Source of the DNA: an uncultured Endomicrobiia bacterium
GTDB taxonomy: Bacteria > Elusimicrobiota > Endomicrobiia > DTEH01
Direction of reading: 5' to 3'
DNA length: 64,000 nt
Assembly (NCBI GenBank): GCA_937928765.1
Contig: CALFVX010000012.1
Span: 26,124 to 90,123 of the forward strand
The position numbers were made by a program, and so were the translations under genes. The notes under the pieces were generated by a model. The model ran no database searches. It saw only the letters and a program-made list of their open reading frames with translations, and was not told where the DNA came from. This document shows positions 36,166 through 45,696 of this stretch, piece by piece. Each line of letters begins with the position of its first letter. The stretch's first letter is position 1.

Positions 36166-37539
36166 ATGCTGAAAACACAAGAAATAATCATATTTTTATT
36201 CTCTATTTTTTTAACTTTTTTTTTAACAAGATTTTTAATATCTAACCCCGATATATTTTTTTTTGGTTTAATTCTTGCTATTTTATTAATATTTGTTTCA
36301 TTTTTTTCACCTCAAGCAGGTCTAGCATTTTTAATTTTTTCAATGTTATTATCACCAGAGATAAAACTTGCAGATGTTCCTGGAAGGGAAGTTGTTGTTA
36401 GAATTGATGATTTGTTAATAGCAGCAGTTTTTTTAGGATGGTTTGCAAAATCTATATTCACTAAAAAGTTAGAAATAGTTGTTACAGAACCTTTATTACC
36501 AATTTTTCTTTATACTATGATTTACATAATTTCTACATATTTAGGTATTGTATCTGGTAGGATATTTTTAACAAAAGCATTTTTTTATCTTCTAAAATAT
36601 ATAGAATATTTTATCATATATTTTTTAACAACACAGATAGTTACTACAAAAAAACAGCTTAGAATTTATATATTATTATTTATTATTACTTCAATAATTG
36701 TGAACATACACGGATATAGTCTAATTGGTCAAGTGGATAGACTTTATGCACCTTTTGATAAATCAACAGTAGTAATAAAAGGAATGGAAGTAGGTTCTAC
36801 TGAAGCAAATACATATGGTGGATATTTATTGATAGTTATTAGTTTATTAATTTCTTTATTTTGTTATTCTAATAATGTCAATTTAAGTTTAATATATTTC
36901 TTTTTGACAATTTTTTCTTTAATACCTTTTGCATATACAAAATCCAGAAGTAGCTATTTAGGCTTTATTTTTATGATAATAACATTAATTATTTTAACTG
37001 AAAAGAAAAAAATTTTAATTTTAACAATTTTATTTTTACTTTTTGTTTTATCACCGATAATTTTTCCTCAAGCAACACAAACTGTAGTTGAACGAATCAA
37101 AGAAACTTTTTCTGATACAACTTCCGTCCAAGAAGAAGCAACTATTTTAGGATTTAAAATTCGTGAACTTTCAGCTTTAGCAAGAGTTAATTCATGGAAA
37201 AAAATGTTTACTGAATTTATTCCTAAAAAACCTATACTAGGTTTTGGTGTTACAGCTGTAGGTCTTGTAGATACGCAAATACCTTTGATCGCAGGTGAGA
37301 TTGGTATTTTAGGATTATCTATATTTTTTTGGCTAATATTTTCAATCTTTACTTTAACATTTAAAATTTTTAAAACTTCAGATGATCCTTTATATAAATC
37401 AATTTCTTTATGTGTATTTTCAACACTTGTTGGACTTTTATTTCAGTCAACTGCTGCAAACACTTTTATTATTATTCGTATAATGGAGCCGTTCTGGTTT
37501 TTGACAGGATTAGTTATGGTTTTACCACAAATAAAATAA
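36166..37539 (+). CDS. O-antigen ligase / Wzy-type polymerase family membrane protein
   Basis: This 457-residue protein has about ten to twelve hydrophobic segments. A larger extracytoplasmic loop at about residues 300-370 contains the ARVNSWKKMFTEF...PILGFGVTAVG pattern of the O-antigen ligase (Wzy_C) family. It would polymerise or ligate undecaprenyl-linked polysaccharide on the periplasmic face. Ligase and polymerase cannot be told apart by sequence. The context, next to a Wzc-like protein and a Wzx flippase, suggests polymerase. Confidence 0.82.
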   Translation: MLKTQEIIIFLFSIFLTFFLTRFLISNPDIFFFGLILAILLIFVSFFSPQAGLAFLIFSMLLSPEIKLADVPGREVVVRIDDLLIAAVFLGWFAKSIFTKKLEIVVTEPLLPIFLYTMIYIISTYLGIVSGRIFLTKAFFYLLKYIEYFIIYFLTTQIVTTKKQLRIYILLFIITSIIVNIHGYSLIGQVDRLYAPFDKSTVVIKGMEVGSTEANTYGGYLLIVISLLISLFCYSNNVNLSLIYFFLTIFSLIPFAYTKSRSSYLGFIFMIITLIILTEKKKILILTILFLLFVLSPIIFPQATQTVVERIKETFSDTTSVQEEATILGFKIRELSALARVNSWKKMFTEFIPKKPILGFGVTAVGLVDTQIPLIAGEIGILGLSIFFWLIFSIFTLTFKIFKTSDDPLYKSISLCVFSTLVGLLFQSTAANTFIIIRIMEPFWFLTGLVMVLPQIK

Positions 37540-37612
37540 CAAAGAAAAATAATTGATGATTTATAGTATGAGGTATAAACAATGAATTTATGTTAATTTT
37601 TTATAAATGTAA

Positions 37613-38437
37613 ATGGAGGAGAATTTGATATCGGTAATAATTCCAACTTATAACAGACCTGATATACTTTGTAGAACATTAGATAGTTATATTAGTAGTG
37701 ATGTATCAGAACTAATAATAATAGATGATGGAAGCAGAGTTAGTTATGATAAGTTAATAGAAAAGTTAAAAAATTTGACTATAAATTTCAAATATATAAA
37801 AAACAAGAAAAATTTAGGATTACCATTGGCAAGAAATATTGGTATTGAAAATGTTTCAAAGAATTCTAAATTTATATTTTTTGGAGAAGATGATGTTTTT
37901 TTACTTAAAGATACCATAAAATTAATGTATGAAACATTATTTAAAGAAAATGCAGATATAATTGGTTGTAATGTAAAATATCTTCATGATAACGATTATA
38001 TAAAATATGTAGATAATAAAAAAGTGATTATAAATAAAATCAAAACTTATGAAGAGATTTTTAAAATGAAATCAATTCATCTTGGAAAAAAAGAGATTTA
38101 TGAACATATAGAATTTGATCCACGCTATATAATTAATTCTTATAGAGAAGAAACTGATTTTTTTCTAACTACTATGAAGAGAGGTCATAATATAGTGTTT
38201 ATTCAAAATTATATTGCGTTTAATCTTCCAAGAGAAGAATGTAATTATGGAGGCGAGTGGGAGATAAACCCTTTAATTTATGAGTTTTCAACTATATACA
38301 ATAACATTTTTTTTCATTTAAAACATTTCAAATTTATTACTAAACAAACTTCTGTGCTGAAGATTTTAATAGAGATAATAAAATTTTCTTACAACAGAAT
38401 AAAAATAATGTTTATAAAATTAAAGAAAAAACAATGA
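37613..38437 (+). CDS. Family 2 glycosyltransferase
   Basis: This 274-residue GT-A fold enzyme has the N-terminal SVIIPTYNRPDILCRTLDS, IIIDDGS and LARNIGI motifs and a FGEDDVF in place of the DxD sugar-nucleotide site. No membrane segment. The start is uncertain: ATG at 37613 contains the GGAGGA that could serve as ribosome binding site for a TTG at 37625, and the family homology begins at about that TTG. The last 4 bases overlap the next gene. First gene of the glycosyltransferase block. Confidence 0.82.
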   Translation: MEENLISVIIPTYNRPDILCRTLDSYISSDVSELIIIDDGSRVSYDKLIEKLKNLTINFKYIKNKKNLGLPLARNIGIENVSKNSKFIFFGEDDVFLLKDTIKLMYETLFKENADIIGCNVKYLHDNDYIKYVDNKKVIINKIKTYEEIFKMKSIHLGKKEIYEHIEFDPRYIINSYREETDFFLTTMKRGHNIVFIQNYIAFNLPREECNYGGEWEINPLIYEFSTIYNNIFFHLKHFKFITKQTSVLKILIEIIKFSYNRIKIMFIKLKKKQ

Positions 38438-40455
38438 ACATAGTTTTTCTTTGTAGGGAATACGATAGACGAGTTGGTTTTGGTGGGATAGGAACTTATG
38501 TGCATAGTATTTCTGAAGAACTTGCTAATAAAGGACATAAAGTTTTTGTAATTTCTTCATTACCTCGTGAAAAAGAAATTATTGAAGAAAATAAAAATTT
38601 AGTTATTTATTATGCTAAACAAAAACAAATTCCAGGAATGGCAAGATTGTTTTCTTTAATTGGTATACAGAGAGTTTATCAAAGGCTAATGTGTGCACTG
38701 ACAAATTATTTCGCAGTAAAGAGATTACTTAAAAATCATCATATTGATATAATTGAAACACCTGAATGGTTTAATGAAGGATTATTTTGCGAATTATTTT
38801 TAGATATTCCTGTGGTGTGTTACAGTCTTGGCTGTGTTTATTTCATAAGTAAATATTGGAAAAAAACTTCTTTTATTTCAAGGATTTTATATTTTTTAGA
38901 AATTTCTCTTGAGATTTTAACTATGAAATTTAGTGATGGAGTAACAGCGTTGGCTGAAGTTTATAAGAAAGAACTTGAAGATATTAAAATTAAAGTGGAT
39001 GAAACTATACCGCTTGGTTATAGTGGCCTAAAAATAAAAAATGAATCTATTCAAATAGAGAAAAAAGAATTTAAAGTTCTTTTTATAGGTAGGATTGAAA
39101 ATCGGAAAAATCCTATAACCATAATAAAAGCAATTCCTACTGTAGTAGAAAAAATCCATAATGTAAAATTTATTTTTGTCGGGAAAAAAGATATTGGATA
39201 TTATCAGTTTTTAGAAAATGAGATAAATAGATTAAATATTAACCAATATGTTGAGTTTTTAGGTCAAATAGAACAAGAATATTTTAACAAAATATTAAAA
39301 AACGCTGATATAATAGTTTTTCCATCTTTATGGGAATCGTTTGGGATAGTACTATTAGAGGCAATTTTTGCAGATAAAGTGGTTCTATGTTCTGATATTC
39401 CAGTGTTTAAAGAGATAATGGGTGAAGATTATCAGTTTCTTATCCCAGTAAATGATCATAAAAAATGGGCTGAGAGTATAATTGAAGTGTTGTTAAAGAA
39501 AGAAGTCCAAAGAAAAATATTAGAAGGATATTCTATTATAAAAAGTAAATTCTCCATACAAACTGTTGCAAATAAGAAAGTGGAATATTATAAAAAAGTT
39601 ATTTCTTCCTATGAACTTAAAAAATTTGGTTATTTTAAAGATGTATTGCCAAACAAAGTTTGTGGAAATTTAATACCATTAAAATGGAGAAAGTATGTTG
39701 TTAAAAATTTGATAAAAGACCCTGCACTATATCACTTTTATTTATCGGAAGCTAAACATATTTTGGAAGCGATAGCAGAAAATATAAAAGGGAAAAAAAT
39801 TCTTGATTTTGGTGCAACACCAATACTTTCTTGTCTTTTTGCTTTATGTGGTGCAGAGGTTACCTTGATAGATATTGATGATAAAGAGATAAAAAAGGCA
39901 AATTATCTTGCTGAAATTTTTGGAATAAAAGATAGATTGAAAATTATAAAAGGAGATTTTTTTACTACACAAATTGAAGGGAAGTATGATATTGTTTACA
40001 ATTGTGGCGTAATTGAACACTTTTCTAATTCTATTGAGTTAATAAAAAAGATGAAATATTATACGGTTAAAAATGGTATGGTGATATGTCTTGTCCCTTA
40101 TTGGTTAAGTTTACATTCTCTGTTTATAAGAAATTATATAAGAAAAAAATATGGTTATTACTGGGATTCTATAGGAGATATACCTGAAAGGTCGTATACT
40201 AAAAAAAGACTAAAAATAGAATTTTTAAAAGCAGGTTTAAAAGTGAAATACATAAAGGTTGGAGATATAGTTAGAAATATTTGTGACGACCATATTATAA
40301 GTTTTTTTCGTCACAGGATAGGCGAATGGTTTGTAAGAAGAATTTTTATCAGGTTATTTAAAATTATTGATATTTTTGAAAAACATATACCTTTTTTAAG
40401 AAATTTTGGTTTTTTTGTTGTATGTTGTGGAGTAAATAAGGATGAAAATAATTAA
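38434..40455 (+). CDS. Fusion of a family 4 glycosyltransferase and a SAM-dependent methyltransferase
   Basis: This 673-residue protein has two enzymes. Residues 1 to about 395 are GT4: GGIGTYVHSISEELANKGHK near the start, a second Rossmann half beginning KVLFIGRIENRKNP (about 212), and the E-x7-E motif ESFGIVLLE near 300. Residues about 450-673 are a class I methyltransferase: the glycine-containing motif I KKILDFGATPILS, the acidic end of strand 2 LIDIDD and a CGVIEHFSN post-motif. Both halves are complete, so it may add and methylate a sugar in one step, for example to cap a chain (inference). It overlaps the previous gene by 4 bases and the flippase by 14. Confidence 0.85.
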   Translation: MNIVFLCREYDRRVGFGGIGTYVHSISEELANKGHKVFVISSLPREKEIIEENKNLVIYYAKQKQIPGMARLFSLIGIQRVYQRLMCALTNYFAVKRLLKNHHIDIIETPEWFNEGLFCELFLDIPVVCYSLGCVYFISKYWKKTSFISRILYFLEISLEILTMKFSDGVTALAEVYKKELEDIKIKVDETIPLGYSGLKIKNESIQIEKKEFKVLFIGRIENRKNPITIIKAIPTVVEKIHNVKFIFVGKKDIGYYQFLENEINRLNINQYVEFLGQIEQEYFNKILKNADIIVFPSLWESFGIVLLEAIFADKVVLCSDIPVFKEIMGEDYQFLIPVNDHKKWAESIIEVLLKKEVQRKILEGYSIIKSKFSIQTVANKKVEYYKKVISSYELKKFGYFKDVLPNKVCGNLIPLKWRKYVVKNLIKDPALYHFYLSEAKHILEAIAENIKGKKILDFGATPILSCLFALCGAEVTLIDIDDKEIKKANYLAEIFGIKDRLKIIKGDFFTTQIEGKYDIVYNCGVIEHFSNSIELIKKMKYYTVKNGMVICLVPYWLSLHSLFIRNYIRKKYGYYWDSIGDIPERSYTKKRLKIEFLKAGLKVKYIKVGDIVRNICDDHIISFFRHRIGEWFVRRIFIRLFKIIDIFEKHIPFLRNFGFFVVCCGVNKDENN

Positions 40456-41881
40456 AGACATAAGTTATAGTTCAGTTCAAAATTTTACAAGTTTTATTTA
40501 TGGTTTTATTATACATATTTTTTTAGCGAGATTTCTTGGAACTGAAGAGTTTGGCAAATATTCTTTTGTAATATGGATGGTTGGGTTTTTAACAACTTTT
40601 GTTATGTTAGGTTTGCCTACAACAATGACAAAATATGTATCACAGTTATACCCTAATGAAACATATAAACTACGAAGTTTTATCAAACATTATTTTCCAC
40701 AAGGGGTTGGATTATTTATCCTTGCTTCTTTTTTATTTTATATCATTTATAAAGGTAAGATGTTTATAAACTATTTTGTTGTTCTTGCGATAACATTGGT
40801 ATGTATTCTTAATGGTCTTATTATAAGTATAATTTCTGGGTTAAGAAATTTTAAAGTTTTAATGTACTCGTCGTTAATCTCACAATCAGTTTTTCTTTTT
40901 TTAATTTTAACTGTGGTAAAGAAAATAGGTAATATCTATACTGCAGTAATAACTTATACTGTATATGTACTTGTTGGATTTTTAATTAATTTTTTTTCTG
41001 AAAAAAGACTGTTCAAGATTTTTAAAGAAAAAATTTTATCACAAAAAATTGACGATATTGTGAAGTATTATGTCTATGTATCGTTTGCTATAATTCTTGA
41101 CTATATTGTATGGCAGAACTCGGAAATATTTTTTTTAAAGCTATACTCGCCAATAAATGAAGTTTCTTTTTATACTGTAGCTTTTTCGGTTGCATATCTT
41201 CCACAAAGATTATTAGTTTCATCAGTTTCAAAAGTTATACTTCCTTTTATGTCTAATATATACGGGAAAAACGAGTTAGATAATTTGAATAAAAGTTATT
41301 ATGTTTTTACAAAATATATTTCTATGATTTTAATACCAATTTATTTGATTTTATTTTTTATTGCTGATAGAGTGATACAATTATTATATGGCACTCCGTA
41401 CCTTTCTTCAGTATATCCTATGAAAATAATATTATTTTCTGCATTAATCGGTGGAATAGCAAGTGTTGCTTCAAATTATGTCCATGCGGTAGAAAAAGTA
41501 GATATCATAGTAAAGATAGGATTTTTTGTAGCGTTATTAAATCTTGGACTTAATATTGTTTTTATACCTAAATATCATAGTATAGGTGCAGCAATAGGAA
41601 ATTCTTCTGCACAAATAATTGGTTGTTTGTTAGGTACTTTTTATCTTGTTTTTAAATTTAATTTGAAATTCCCATGGGTTAATATCGTGAAATATACGAT
41701 TTGTAGTTTTATTGTATGTTACATTCTAAACTTTTTAATTTCTAACCAGTTTCAAAATATAGTGCATATAATAATTTACGCTTTGTTTTGTTTTTTTATT
41801 TATATAGGTGTTATTTTTTTAGATCCAACTGAAAGAAATGAATTTAGAAAAATGTTAGTAAAAATGAATAAAGAAATATGA
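40442..41881 (+). CDS. wzx: Polysaccharide flippase, Wzx family
   Basis: This 479-residue protein has 12 to 14 hydrophobic helices of the MVF/PST family. The N terminus has the RFLGTEEFGKYSFVIW pattern and the middle has SFYTVAFSVAYLPQRLL, as in O-antigen flippases. It would move undecaprenyl-diphosphate-linked oligosaccharides to the periplasmic side. It starts 14 bases inside the upstream fusion gene. A 51-base spacer follows before the next glycosyltransferase. Confidence 0.9.
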   Translation: MKIIKDISYSSVQNFTSFIYGFIIHIFLARFLGTEEFGKYSFVIWMVGFLTTFVMLGLPTTMTKYVSQLYPNETYKLRSFIKHYFPQGVGLFILASFLFYIIYKGKMFINYFVVLAITLVCILNGLIISIISGLRNFKVLMYSSLISQSVFLFLILTVVKKIGNIYTAVITYTVYVLVGFLINFFSEKRLFKIFKEKILSQKIDDIVKYYVYVSFAIILDYIVWQNSEIFFLKLYSPINEVSFYTVAFSVAYLPQRLLVSSVSKVILPFMSNIYGKNELDNLNKSYYVFTKYISMILIPIYLILFFIADRVIQLLYGTPYLSSVYPMKIILFSALIGGIASVASNYVHAVEKVDIIVKIGFFVALLNLGLNIVFIPKYHSIGAAIGNSSAQIIGCLLGTFYLVFKFNLKFPWVNIVKYTICSFIVCYILNFLISNQFQNIVHIIIYALFCFFIYIGVIFLDPTERNEFRKMLVKMNKEI

Positions 41882-41932
41882 AAATAAAAAATTTGAGTTT
41901 AACAATTATTTTTAGTTAGAAAAATAAATGTC

Positions 41933-42865
41933 ATGAAAGTATCTGTTGTAGTATGTACTTATAATAGAGCATACATTTTAAAAGATTGTCTTTATTCTTT
42001 AATAGACCAAGATTTTCCTAAAAAAGAATACGAGATATTAGTTATTGATAATTGTTCTACTGATAATACTGAAGGAGTTGTTTTTGAAATTATAAAAAAA
42101 AATCCTGAGTTATCTATAAGATATATTTATGAAGATAAATCTGGTTTGTCTAATGCAAGAAATAGGGGATATAAAGATGCTTTTGGAGAAATTGTATTGT
42201 ATATAGATGATGATGCAACCGCATGCCAGTCTTGGATTAAACATCATTATGAAAGTTATGAAGATAAGAAAATTGGCTGTGTTGGTGGTAAGATACTTAT
42301 AAAATTTCCTGATGAATTAAATTTGCCCCAGTGGGTATTGAAAGAAGGTTTTGGATATCTAGATTATGGTGATGAAAGCTGTATATTATATGGGAATAAA
42401 TATATATTTGGAGGGAATATGTCAATTAGAAGAGAAATCCTTGTTGACATAGGAGGATTTGATGTTAAATTAGGAAGAGTTCAGAATAAGTTATTTATAG
42501 GAGAAGAAATTGATTTGCAAAATAGAATTAGAAAAAAAAATTATTATGTTTTCTATAACCCTAAAGCATTAATATATCACCATATAACTAAAGAGCGTAT
42601 TACTAAAAAGTATTTTTATGAAACAGCAAAATCACATTATTATTTGACTGAATATGAGCTGAGACATAAAAACATAAAAGATAGGATAGTTTTATTTTTT
42701 TTATATGTGTATAGAATTGTTTTTTATAGTTTGACATTCATAAAAAATTTTATTTTAAGAAGAGAAAAACATATTTTTTATGCTAAATTTATGGTAACAA
42801 GAAGTTTTTATCAAATTTTAGGATTTTTTAATTTTATTAAAAAAATCTTTAAATTCTTTTTATAA
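41933..42865 (+). CDS. Family 2 glycosyltransferase
   Basis: This 310-residue GT-A enzyme has KVSVVVCTYNRAYILKDCL at the start, IDNCSTDNTE, LSNARNRGYKDAFGEIV and the metal site YIDDDATA. FGGNMSIRRE and the IGEEIDLQNRIRK (E-D type) acceptor motif near residue 205 follow, and hydrophobic helices at about 245-265 may attach it to the membrane. The sugar is unknown. Confidence 0.88.
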   Translation: MKVSVVVCTYNRAYILKDCLYSLIDQDFPKKEYEILVIDNCSTDNTEGVVFEIIKKNPELSIRYIYEDKSGLSNARNRGYKDAFGEIVLYIDDDATACQSWIKHHYESYEDKKIGCVGGKILIKFPDELNLPQWVLKEGFGYLDYGDESCILYGNKYIFGGNMSIRREILVDIGGFDVKLGRVQNKLFIGEEIDLQNRIRKKNYYVFYNPKALIYHHITKERITKKYFYETAKSHYYLTEYELRHKNIKDRIVLFFLYVYRIVFYSLTFIKNFILRREKHIFYAKFMVTRSFYQILGFFNFIKKIFKFFL

Positions 42866-42867
42866 CA

Positions 42868-43911
42868 ATGCTTAGTAGCCAAATTTTTATGAAGAAGTAT
42901 TCAATAGTTATAATAACTTCTAATAAGAAGGATATTCTTTTAAAATGTATTAATAAACTAAAAGAATACGAGGTTGATAAATTTGCATATATAATAGTTG
43001 TTGAAGCATCTGATGATGAACAATTAATAAACATTGATGAAATTAAGTATATAAAAATTCCAATTTCAGAGAGAGGATTTTCAAACCAAAGAAATATTGG
43101 TTTAGAAAATGCAAAAGGTGAATATGTAATATTTATAGATGACGATGTTGAAATAACAAAAGATTGGTTTAAAGAAATTACAAAACCTTTAGCAGAAAAT
43201 AAATTTGGAGCGATGGGCACAGTTTTTCCAAAAATAGAAAACGCAAATTTAATAAGTTTTTCAATAGGTGTTATGGGCCATCCTGGTGGCGGATTTAGGC
43301 TTCATAATTACTCTAAAGGAAGGAATATTGAGTTATCTCAGGTTGCTACTTGTAATACAATTTTTAAAAAGCAGATAATAAAAGATGTTGGTATGTTTAA
43401 TCTTAAAAATAAATTTGGTGGCGAAGATAGTGACCTGTGTTTAAGAGTGATAAAAAATTATGGCACAAAAAGATTTATTTATATGCCTAATGCTTTAGTA
43501 TACCATGATACACATAGAAACTTTTTTAAAGCGATTAGTTGGTATATAAGAAGAGGTAAAGCAGATATAGATTTGTTGTTCATTTATATGATTCATTTAG
43601 ATTACATTCTTAGAACTTCTATTTTAATAAAATTTTTAATTTTTTTTATTATAGGACTAATTTTTGATTTTAGAATTTTTCTATTATTTTGTATTTTTTG
43701 GTATTTCTATCAGATTTATAAACATTTTTTTATGGTGAAATATTTTAAAATCTATAATTTTAGCTTCTTCTATAAAACAGCAATTTTTCTTTTGTTTCCT
43801 TTATTAAAATTCATCTTTGATTTTTCGTTTGATACAGGCAGGTTAATACAAACTTTTAATTTTATAATTAACAGAATAACTAAAAAGCATGAAAAAAATT
43901 CTCTACATTGA
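42868..43911 (+). CDS. Family 2 glycosyltransferase
   Basis: This 347-residue GT-A enzyme has SIVIITSNKKDILLKCI, FSNQRNIGLENAKGEYVIFIDDDVE (the DxD site) and GEDSDLCLRV in the C-terminal half. Two to three membrane segments follow at about 245-320. The ATG at 42868 adds seven residues; the ATG at 42889 (MKKYSI) fits the family's start better. Its 3' end overlaps the next gene by 23 bases. Substrate unknown. Confidence 0.85.
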   Translation: MLSSQIFMKKYSIVIITSNKKDILLKCINKLKEYEVDKFAYIIVVEASDDEQLINIDEIKYIKIPISERGFSNQRNIGLENAKGEYVIFIDDDVEITKDWFKEITKPLAENKFGAMGTVFPKIENANLISFSIGVMGHPGGGFRLHNYSKGRNIELSQVATCNTIFKKQIIKDVGMFNLKNKFGGEDSDLCLRVIKNYGTKRFIYMPNALVYHDTHRNFFKAISWYIRRGKADIDLLFIYMIHLDYILRTSILIKFLIFFIIGLIFDFRIFLLFCIFWYFYQIYKHFFMVKYFKIYNFSFFYKTAIFLLFPLLKFIFDFSFDTGRLIQTFNFIINRITKKHEKNSLH

Positions 43912-44929
43912 TGAACCTTTGGACCCGCCTGGTGGAGGTCAGATAAGTTTGTTAACTATTTTGAAAAATATAGATAGAAGTAAATTCCAAATTAAAGTTT
44001 TCTTAAAGTATAACGGAATTTTTAAAGATATTTTGGAAAAAAATAATATTGAATGTTATGTTGTAGATTTAAAATCGTTATATTTTAAGATAAAAAAATA
44101 CAATCCAGATATAGTGCATATAAACTCAGCCTGTACAAAATATACTTTTTTTTCTGCAGTTTTTTCTAAGTTGTTAAAGAAAAAAGTTATTTGGCACAAC
44201 AGAGTAATAGAATCCTCACCACTAAAGGAAAAAGTTATATCTTATTTCGTTGACAAAATAATAGTTATTTCAGACGCAGTTAGAAAAAAATTTTATTCTT
44301 TAGATAAAAAAGTGGTTAAACTTTATAATCCTATAGATATAAATATTACAGTTGCGAAAGAAAATTTAATTAAACTTAAAAATACTTTTGGGATTAATAG
44401 AGATGCGAAAATTATAGGAATTTTTTCCAGAATTGAAAAATGGAAAGGGCATAGCCTGCTATTAAAAGCATTTTCTAAGATAAAAATAGAAAATGTTTTT
44501 TTAATTATTTGTGGAGTTGGTAGTGAGTTAGAAAATTTAAAAAGATTAGTAGTTAATTTAGATATAAAAGATAAAGTCTTTTTTACTGGTTATATTGATA
44601 ATGTTTATAATTACATAAATATATGCGATATAATTGTGAACCCTTCGGTTGAACCAGAACCTTTTGGAAGAGTTATAATAGAAGCAATGTCATTTGGAAA
44701 ACCTGTTATTGCAACTAACATAGGTGGACCAAAAGAAATTATAAAAAATAATGAAGATGGAATTTTGGTTAGTCCAGATGAGAATGAAATAAAAAATGCA
44801 ATAGAGAAACTTTTACAAGATAAAGATTTTTATTTAAAAATTTCCCAAAATGCAATAAAAAAATCTCAGGAATTTAATATAAAAGATTATATGAAAAAAC
44901 TTTATAATATTTACGAAGAACTTTTATGA
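43889..44929 (+). CDS. Family 4 glycosyltransferase
   Basis: This 346-residue GT-B enzyme has the N-terminal loop DPPGGGQISLLTILK, the second Rossmann half beginning AKIIGIFSRIEKWKGH near residue 175, and the donor-binding EPFGRVIIEAMSFGKPVIATNIGGPKE segment with the E-x7-E motif near 258. It overlaps the previous gene by 23 bases and the next by 4, so these are translated as one coupled block. Confidence 0.88.
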   Translation: MKKILYIDEPLDPPGGGQISLLTILKNIDRSKFQIKVFLKYNGIFKDILEKNNIECYVVDLKSLYFKIKKYNPDIVHINSACTKYTFFSAVFSKLLKKKVIWHNRVIESSPLKEKVISYFVDKIIVISDAVRKKFYSLDKKVVKLYNPIDINITVAKENLIKLKNTFGINRDAKIIGIFSRIEKWKGHSLLLKAFSKIKIENVFLIICGVGSELENLKRLVVNLDIKDKVFFTGYIDNVYNYINICDIIVNPSVEPEPFGRVIIEAMSFGKPVIATNIGGPKEIIKNNEDGILVSPDENEIKNAIEKLLQDKDFYLKISQNAIKKSQEFNIKDYMKKLYNIYEELL

Positions 44930-45696
44930 AAATTTCTGCAGTTTTGATAGTAAGAAATGAAGAGAAAAAAATAAAAAGATGTTTAGAAAGTATCAAATGG
45001 TGTGATGAAATAATAGTTGTTGACCAATACTCCACTGATGGAACAGTTGAGATAGCAAAGAAATATACTGATAAGATTTTTATTACACAGCCGAAAGGAA
45101 TTTGTAACCCTGATAGAAACTTTGGAATATCTAAATCATCTAATGACTGGATATTATTAATAGAAGCAGATGAAGTTGTAACAGAAGAATTAAAAAACGA
45201 AATTCAAAAAAATGTTTCAAAAAAAGATTTTGATATTTATTATTTGCCAGTAAAAACTTTTTTTATTGGAAGGTGGATTAAAACCTGTGGTTGGTATCCT
45301 GCATATATTCCACGAGTTTTTAAAAAAGGAAGTATTGAATTTGAAGAAAATATTCATACCAATGGCAAACTTAAAAGTGACAGAGTTTCTTATTTAAAAA
45401 ATGATCTTTTACATTACTCGTATGATAGTATAAATGATTGGATTGATAAGTTTAAAAGATATACTGATAGGTATGCAATAGAATACTACAAAAAAGGTTT
45501 AAAACCGTCTTTTAAAAATTTTGTAAAAGAGATTTTTATGAGGCCACTATATTTTTTTGTTATTAAATACATTTTACTTAAAGGTTTTGTAGACGGATGG
45601 CGCGGATTTTTTATAAGTGTTTCAAGTTCGCTTACTGTAATGTTTTCTTATTTTAAATTTTTAGAAATTTATGAAAAAAATGAAGGTCGGTATTGA
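44926..45696 (+). CDS. Family 2 glycosyltransferase, WaaE/KdtX-like
   Basis: This 256-residue enzyme has SAVLIVRNEEKKIKRCLESIKWCDEIIVVDQYSTDGT at the start (in two motif blocks), the ILLIEADEVVTEEL metal site near residue 84 and the late LLHYSYDSINDWIDKFKRYTD helix. These are the marks of the subgroup containing LPS core heptose beta-glucosyltransferase WaaE. A C-terminal membrane-associated stretch (about 215-250) is present. The sugar specificity is not certain. Confidence 0.86.
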   Translation: MKISAVLIVRNEEKKIKRCLESIKWCDEIIVVDQYSTDGTVEIAKKYTDKIFITQPKGICNPDRNFGISKSSNDWILLIEADEVVTEELKNEIQKNVSKKDFDIYYLPVKTFFIGRWIKTCGWYPAYIPRVFKKGSIEFEENIHTNGKLKSDRVSYLKNDLLHYSYDSINDWIDKFKRYTDRYAIEYYKKGLKPSFKNFVKEIFMRPLYFFVIKYILLKGFVDGWRGFFISVSSSLTVMFSYFKFLEIYEKNEGRY

